NCBI GenBank assembly: GCA_964528155.1
Contig: CAZGRL010000122.1
Coordinates: 1-10,621 of the forward strand
Direction: 5' to 3'
Source: G001797105 sp964528155
Lineage (GTDB): Bacteria; Chloroflexota; Anaerolineae; Anaerolineales; E44-bin32
Length of the DNA stretch: 10,621 bases
The notes beneath the pieces were generated by a model. That model saw nothing but the letters and a program-made list of their open reading frames with translations. It did no database searches and was not told the origin of the DNA. Numbering within the stretch: the stretch's first letter is position 1; each line of letters starts with the position of its first letter. The position numbers and the translations under genes were made by a program. Below are positions 6,658-10,621 of the stretch, piece after piece.

Positions 6658-7629
6658 GTGAATGTGATCCCGTGCTCGATCTGGTCCCGCTCGCCTTTCT
6701 CACGCGATCAGTTGATGCTGCTCATCGCCGCCGTCAACGAATTCTTCCTTGCAGTCGACATCTACCTGGCGCACAGCATCAGCGGCACCATCACCCACAA
6801 TGAATGGATCCCGATCGTCTTCGGGCCCGTGGCTGCTGTTCTGCTCCTGCTGGCCGGCTTGATCGCCGTTCGGCGTCGCGGCCTGGCGACAGTGATGGCC
6901 AACATCGTCTTGCTTGCCTCGATCGGAGTCGGCCTGCTCGGCGCCTACTTCCACCTCGTCCGTGCCGTTTTGCCGACGGCGCCGGCGGGCGAACGGGTGA
7001 GCCTTGATCTGATCGTCTGGGCGCCTCCCATCCTGGGGCCTTTGACGTTCTGTCTCGTCGGGATGCTGGGGATTAGCGCCGTGTGGATCGAGGAGCCCCC
7101 CGAGAGCGGCATCCTGCGCCTGCTGGGAGGGCTGAGGTTGAGGCTGCCGTACAGCAAGACTCGCGCCTACCTCTTCCTCGTCGGTCTGGGGAGCCTGGCG
7201 ACGGTGATCAGCAGCGTGCTCGATCACGCACGGACACATTTCACCAATCCGTGGCTGTGGATACCGACCGTCGTCGGCACGTTTGCCACGGTCGTTGGCG
7301 TCGGGCTCGGCTTGCTCGATCGGCCGTCTCGCGCAGATGTGTGGACATTTGTTGGAGCGATGGCCGCCATGCTCGTCGTCGGCCTGATCGGATCCTACCT
7401 CCACATCCAGGATAACCTGACATCACAGGGGGTGATCGTGGGCGAACGCTTCGTTCGGGGTGCGCCGTTCCTTGCGCCGCTGTTGTTCTGTAATATGGGG
7501 ATGCTTGGGATCCTGGCCCTTCTGCCGCCGGACGACGCTTCGTTGTCTGTCAGAGAGCCACACTCCGAGGGAAGAATCACGCACGCCGGCGGGAAAGACG
7601 ATCGAGTAGCCTGGGCAGGGCAGGACTGA
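6658..7629 (+). CDS. Eight-TM internally duplicated membrane protein, likely partner of the octaheme cytochrome
   Basis: 323 residues. GTG 6658 comes 2 bases after the cytochrome stop, with GGAGGGGG at 6641-6648 as ribosome site. Predicted membrane segments are about 17-38, 51-71, 77-99, 119-143, 168-188, 201-220, 228-250 and 268-290. The two halves are homologous: WIP at 50-52 and 201-203, GAYFH (95-99) and GSYLH (245-249), AP at 122 and 269, FC at 131 and 277, MLGI at 136 and 282. Histidines H39/H190 and H99/H249 recur at matching places. Basic loops (RRR at 72-74, and 150-169) put the loops after TM2 and TM4 in the cytoplasm. All four histidines then lie at the outer face, the side of the cytochrome hemes. 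I do not recognise a named family. Tight spacing supports a complex with the cytochrome. A heme-b or quinone role is inference from the paired histidines. The tail 291-323 is polar. Confidence 0.85.
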   Translation: MNVIPCSIWSRSPFSRDQLMLLIAAVNEFFLAVDIYLAHSISGTITHNEWIPIVFGPVAAVLLLLAGLIAVRRRGLATVMANIVLLASIGVGLLGAYFHLVRAVLPTAPAGERVSLDLIVWAPPILGPLTFCLVGMLGISAVWIEEPPESGILRLLGGLRLRLPYSKTRAYLFLVGLGSLATVISSVLDHARTHFTNPWLWIPTVVGTFATVVGVGLGLLDRPSRADVWTFVGAMAAMLVVGLIGSYLHIQDNLTSQGVIVGERFVRGAPFLAPLLFCNMGMLGILALLPPDDASLSVREPHSEGRITHAGGKDDRVAWAGQD

Positions 7630-7654
7630 GGCGCCGGTCCCTTCCAGGCGCCGG
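7630..7654 (+). terminator. GC hairpin after the redox operon, possible terminator
   Basis: GGCGCCGG occurs at 7630-7637 and 7647-7654. Because GGCGCC is self-complementary, the two copies can pair as a six-base all-GC stem with an 11-base loop immediately after the stop codon. There is no T-run behind it, so intrinsic termination is uncertain. Confidence 0.3.
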
Positions 7655-7890
7655 CAGCTGTTCTCGGACCGTGTTTGACCTGCGAGGGAACGAATGAGGA
7701 CACGGTAAAATCATGTTGGCTCTGTCAGAACCAGGTTGCCATGCGGCAGGGAGTGTCTCTGGCGCGTCAGGATCAGGTCAGGGTCCCAGACCAGCCTGTG
7801 ATTGAATAGCATCAGTAAATCGAAGGAACGCCATGCCTCGCCGGAGGGGCAGGCCTCTCGTTCCCGAGACTCCATGTATAGGTGCCACAG
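7655..7890. other. Intergenic region before the ABC operon, no gene seen
   Basis: No supported gene. A minus-strand frame (7941-7711) overlaps the start of the ATPase gene and shows no family likeness. TAAAAT at 7706-7711 could be a -10 element, but the nearest -35-like hexamer (TTGACC, 7675-7680) is 25 bases away, too far for a normal promoter. The only clear element is the ribosome site AGGTG at 7880-7884. Confidence 0.45.
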
Positions 7891-8640
7891 ATGGAAAACG
7901 AGGTCATCATCCAGGCGACGGACGTCAAGAAGACCTATCACACAGGTTCCATTTCGGTGCAGGCGCTGAGAGGAGTGTCCCTGGAGGTCAAGCGCAATGA
8001 GATCATCGCCGTCATGGGCCCGTCTGGTTGCGGCAAGACGACTCTGCTCAACTGTCTTTCCGGATTGGACGCCAGTGACGCCGGCGAGATCAACATCGAA
8101 GGCACGGATCTGACCGAATTGTCGGACTACGATCGGACTGACTACCGGGCCCGACGAATGGGCTTTGTCTTCCAGTTCTACAATCTCCTGCCTGTGCTCA
8201 GCGCCGTCGAGAACGTCGAGCTTCCGCTGCTGGTCTCCGGAGTGCGTCCGCGCGAGGCCCGCGATCTGGCGCTCGAGGCCCTGAGCCAGGTGGGGCTAGG
8301 AGATCGGGCCGAGCATCGCCCGGCTGCGCTTTCCGGGGGCGAGCGCCAGCGGGTGACCATCGCCCGTGCCCTGGTCAACCGCCCGGTTATCGTGTGGGCC
8401 GACGAGCCGACGGGAGATCTTGACTCTGAGACGGCGGATCAGGTGATGGACCTGCTGCTCCGCCTCAACCAGGAACGCGATCTGACCTTCCTCCTGGTGA
8501 CCCATGCCAGGAGAGTCGCCGCCCGCTGCACGCGAGTGATCAGGATGCGGGACGGGCGGGTGGAAGGCGAGGTTTCACCGGCGCAAGTCATGGCCGAGCT
8601 CAGCCGTATCCCGTCTGCGGAAGAGGAACCGGCGGAGTAG
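7891..8640 (+). CDS. ABC transporter ATPase, LolD/MacB/FtsE type
   Basis: 249 residues from ATG 7891, preceded by AGGTG with a 6-base spacer. A GTG at 7882 would add only three residues and lies inside that ribosome site. All ATPase elements are intact: Walker A GPSGCGKT (43-50), Q-loop Gln95 in FQFYNLLP, signature LSGGERQ (147-153), Walker B VIVWADE (166-172) with catalytic E172, D-loop GDLDS and switch H205 in VTHA. The NLLP...SAVENVELPL stretch after the Q-loop is characteristic of the MacB/LolD/FtsE class. That class powers permeases of the FtsX type for export of peptides or lipoproteins, or for mechanotransmission, rather than classical import. It acts at the cytoplasmic face as a dimer. 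The FtsX-family permease begins 66 bases downstream, so the two form one operon. Substrate unknown. The protein ends in an acidic tail (EEEPAE). Confidence 0.93.
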   Translation: MENEVIIQATDVKKTYHTGSISVQALRGVSLEVKRNEIIAVMGPSGCGKTTLLNCLSGLDASDAGEINIEGTDLTELSDYDRTDYRARRMGFVFQFYNLLPVLSAVENVELPLLVSGVRPREARDLALEALSQVGLGDRAEHRPAALSGGERQRVTIARALVNRPVIVWADEPTGDLDSETADQVMDLLLRLNQERDLTFLLVTHARRVAARCTRVIRMRDGRVEGEVSPAQVMAELSRIPSAEEEPAE

Positions 8641-8706
8641 CCGCCATCGGTGAGCAAGTCGGCCTTCGCCTACCCAGGTGACTCACTGATCCTGTAGGAG
8701 CCTCGA

Positions 8707-10621
8707 TTGGACAAACTGTTCGGGCTCGAGATGACCACGATCGCCGGATGCCTTGGCTCGGCGCTGGTCGTTGTCATCCTGGTCCTCGCCGTCGTGGCTT
8801 GGCGCAACAACGTCATGCTCAAGCTCGGCCTCCGCCCGATCTTGCGCCGGCGGACGCAGTCCGGTCTGATCATCATCGGACTGATGCTGGCGACTCTGAT
8901 CATCACGGCTGCATTCGTCACCGGGGACACGTTGTCATACACGATCCGCTCCCTGGTCGTCGAGGCGCTCGGCCCGGTCGACGAAATGGTTCGCGTCCGA
9001 AGCACCGCTGCGCAGGGTAGCTCGTTTTTCAGCCTATCGCGTTTTGACGAGATCGCCTCCGATCTGAGCGACTACCCATTGGTCGACGCCGTTGTGCCGG
9101 GCATCGGCCAGGGCTTGCCGGCCGTCAACCTGACCAAACGCCAGAGCGTGCGCTCCTTGCGGATCACCGGCGTGCGTCCCGGGGACGCCTCGCGGGTCCT
9201 GCCTGCGGATGAGCTGATGGACGAACAAGGGGAACCCCTGTCGCTCGATGCGCTTCAGAGTCGCGAGCTCTACCTCAATGACGCCGCCGCGGAAGCGCTC
9301 CACGCCGAACCTGGAGACACAATCCAGTTCTTCATCGGGTCAGTTCCGCGCGAATACACAGTGAGGGGCGTGGCTCAGGCGGGCCGGAACGCCCGAGCGG
9401 TGATGAATCTGCGCCAGGCGCAAGCGCTGTTCGGCGAACGTGGCCGGATTAACGTGATCATGATCTCGAACACCGGGGACGACGAGCAAGGGGCCAACCT
9501 GAGTCCCCAGGTGACGGAGAGACTGCGCGGTCTTCTCACGGACCAGAACGCGGCGCGACGCATCTTCAGCCGTCTGGCCGGAGACCCGACCGGTGCCGCG
9601 GCTGTGCGCAAGGCGGCAGCCGACTATCAAGGGAACACCAAGGCCGATCTGCTGTCGTTTGCGGCCGGCCTCGAGAGCGGCACGCTCGACGAAAAGATGC
9701 GCAGTCTCCTTGCCGACGAGGGCCTCTCGAACGAAGTTCAATCGATCCTCGATGACGCCAGTTGGAAGACCGAGGCGGTACGCCGCAGGCTCGAGACCCA
9801 GTTCTCCGAAATCTCGGAGCTGACCGTCGACGAGACGAAACGCGACGGCCTGGATGAGGCCGAGCTGGCGGCCAATGCCTTCACCACGATCTTCGTGGTG
9901 ACCGGTTTGTTTGGGATCGCATCGGGCTTGTTGTTGATCTTCCTCATCTTCGTGATGCTCGCCGCCGAACGCAAGTCGGAAATGGGCATGACGCGAGCGA
10001 TCGGGGGCCAGCGCAAACATCTGGTCCAGATGTTCGTGTATGAGGGCACGGCCTACGATCTGGTGGCGGCCGGCATCGGCGTTGCCATGGGCGTGCTGAC
10101 AGGCGTGGTCATCGCGCTTACCCTGGGCCAGGCCTTCGCCTCGACGGAGCTGGTCATCCGTCCGAGCGTGACCTTCAAAGGTCTGGCAGTCTCGTACTCG
10201 CTGGGCATGCTGGTGACGTTCGCCACAGTGCTGTTCTCGGCGAACCGGGTCAGCCACCTGAACATCGTCGCCGCCATCCGCGATCTGCCCGAGCCTGTTC
10301 CGCCGCCCACGCCGTTGAAAGATCGGCTGCTGGCACCTGCACGCGTTGTAGTCGATGGCTTCCGCCTGGCGGTTCGGCTGAAGATCTGGCGAGCAGTCCG
10401 CACCTGGCTCTTCGAATACCCAAAGAGTCTTCTGCGTCTGGTGTGGATGGGATTTCGCGGCGGGATCCTGACCCTCTTGTTGGGCGTGGTCCTCGCGCCG
10501 GTCGGACTGACTGTCCAGAGCGGGGCTTTGTTCACCCTGGGCGTATCTTTCGCGCTCACCGGCGGCGGGCTTCTCACGCGTAACATCCTGTTCCTCGTGC
10601 TGCGTCGCCACCGCGACCTCG
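8707..10621 (+). CDS. FtsX-family ABC transporter permease, 3' end missing
   Basis: Open for 638 codons to the window edge. The start is TTG 8707, chosen because TAGGAG (8695-8700) sits 6 bases upstream; the next Met (codon 9) has no ribosome site. Predicted membrane segments lie at about 11-32 and 52-71. A large outer domain (about 72-390) with MacB-like periplasmic core character follows. The FtsX core has segments at about 392-420, 449-474 and 493-513, with ERKSEMGMTRAIGGQRKH (422-439), the conserved cytoplasmic coupling region that contacts the ATPase. A cytoplasmic stretch (514-585) leads to further hydrophobic segments (586-620). Continuation past 638 residues implies a long permease, probably with more TM helices or a second FtsX unit. 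Residues about 269-390 are helix-rich and charged and are not part of the usual MacB core. It works with the upstream ATPase; cargo unknown. Confidence 0.9.
   Translation, partial: MDKLFGLEMTTIAGCLGSALVVVILVLAVVAWRNNVMLKLGLRPILRRRTQSGLIIIGLMLATLIITAAFVTGDTLSYTIRSLVVEALGPVDEMVRVRSTAAQGSSFFSLSRFDEIASDLSDYPLVDAVVPGIGQGLPAVNLTKRQSVRSLRITGVRPGDASRVLPADELMDEQGEPLSLDALQSRELYLNDAAAEALHAEPGDTIQFFIGSVPREYTVRGVAQAGRNARAVMNLRQAQALFGERGRINVIMISNTGDDEQGANLSPQVTERLRGLLTDQNAARRIFSRLAGDPTGAAAVRKAAADYQGNTKADLLSFAAGLESGTLDEKMRSLLADEGLSNEVQSILDDASWKTEAVRRRLETQFSEISELTVDETKRDGLDEAELAANAFTTIFVVTGLFGIASGLLLIFLIFVMLAAERKSEMGMTRAIGGQRKHLVQMFVYEGTAYDLVAAGIGVAMGVLTGVVIALTLGQAFASTELVIRPSVTFKGLAVSYSLGMLVTFATVLFSANRVSHLNIVAAIRDLPEPVPPPTPLKDRLLAPARVVVDGFRLAVRLKIWRAVRTWLFEYPKSLLRLVWMGFRGGILTLLLGVVLAPVGLTVQSGALFTLGVSFALTGGGLLTRNILFLVLRRHRDL

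Noticed and set aside
7675..7711. TTGACC ... TAAAAT as promoter of the ABC operon
   Set aside because: The spacer is 25 bases, outside the usable range for a sigma70 promoter.
7711..7941. 76-codon minus-strand frame before the ABC operon
   Set aside because: It overlaps the start of the ATPase gene, has no family likeness and no supporting ribosome site that I could see.
9340..10611. 423-codon minus-strand open frame
   Set aside because: It lies entirely opposite the FtsX-family permease. It is rich in Arg, Gln, His, Asp and Glu with no domain character, as expected of a GC-rich antisense shadow, while the plus strand has clear membrane segments and a conserved FtsX motif.

Overview
The window is a GC-rich bacterial chromosomal segment of six apparent transcription units. 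The lineage cannot be fixed from sequence alone. A Thr/Pro-rich linker behind a secretion signal on a repeat protein, a GT-C glycosyltransferase with an N-terminal layout I associate with Chloroflexota and Cyanobacteria, and a MacB/FtsX exporter with a Chloroflexota-like N-terminus make a Chloroflexota (Anaerolineae-like) origin my best guess. This is an inference. No RNA genes, CRISPR arrays or transposases were found.

Left part (1-2690, minus strand): a polytopic GT-C/GT39-like glycosyltransferase, open at the left edge, lies downstream of a secreted FG-GAP/VCBS-like protein made of six 48-residue repeats. The glycosyltransferase gene is easy to miss because it has a GTG start and runs off the window. 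The long plus-strand frames over it are shadows.

Middle part (2691-4992): a 425-base divergent spacer carries a strong sigma70-type promoter (TTGACA, 17 bases, TATTCT). This drives a compact plus-strand cassette of a six-TM membrane protein, a winged-helix regulator overlapping it by 17 bases, and a ROK-family sugar kinase (fructokinase-like) starting about 10 bases later.

Redox part (5325-7629): after a 385-base spacer with a CRP/FNR-like palindrome come two tightly spaced genes. The first encodes a membrane-anchored octaheme c-type cytochrome of the hydroxylamine oxidoreductase (HAO) family. The second encodes an eight-TM protein that is an internal duplication of a four-TM unit. In it two histidines per half (H39/H190 and H99/H249) recur at the predicted outer face. 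I read the pair as a candidate electron-transfer module in which the membrane protein may link the cytochrome to the quinone pool. This is the most interesting part of the window.

Right part (7891-10621): a LolD/MacB-type ABC ATPase is followed by a TTG-initiated FtsX-family permease that runs off the right edge, forming an ABC exporter or lipoprotein-release/mechanotransmission type system. A 423-codon open frame antisense to the permease is a high-GC shadow.
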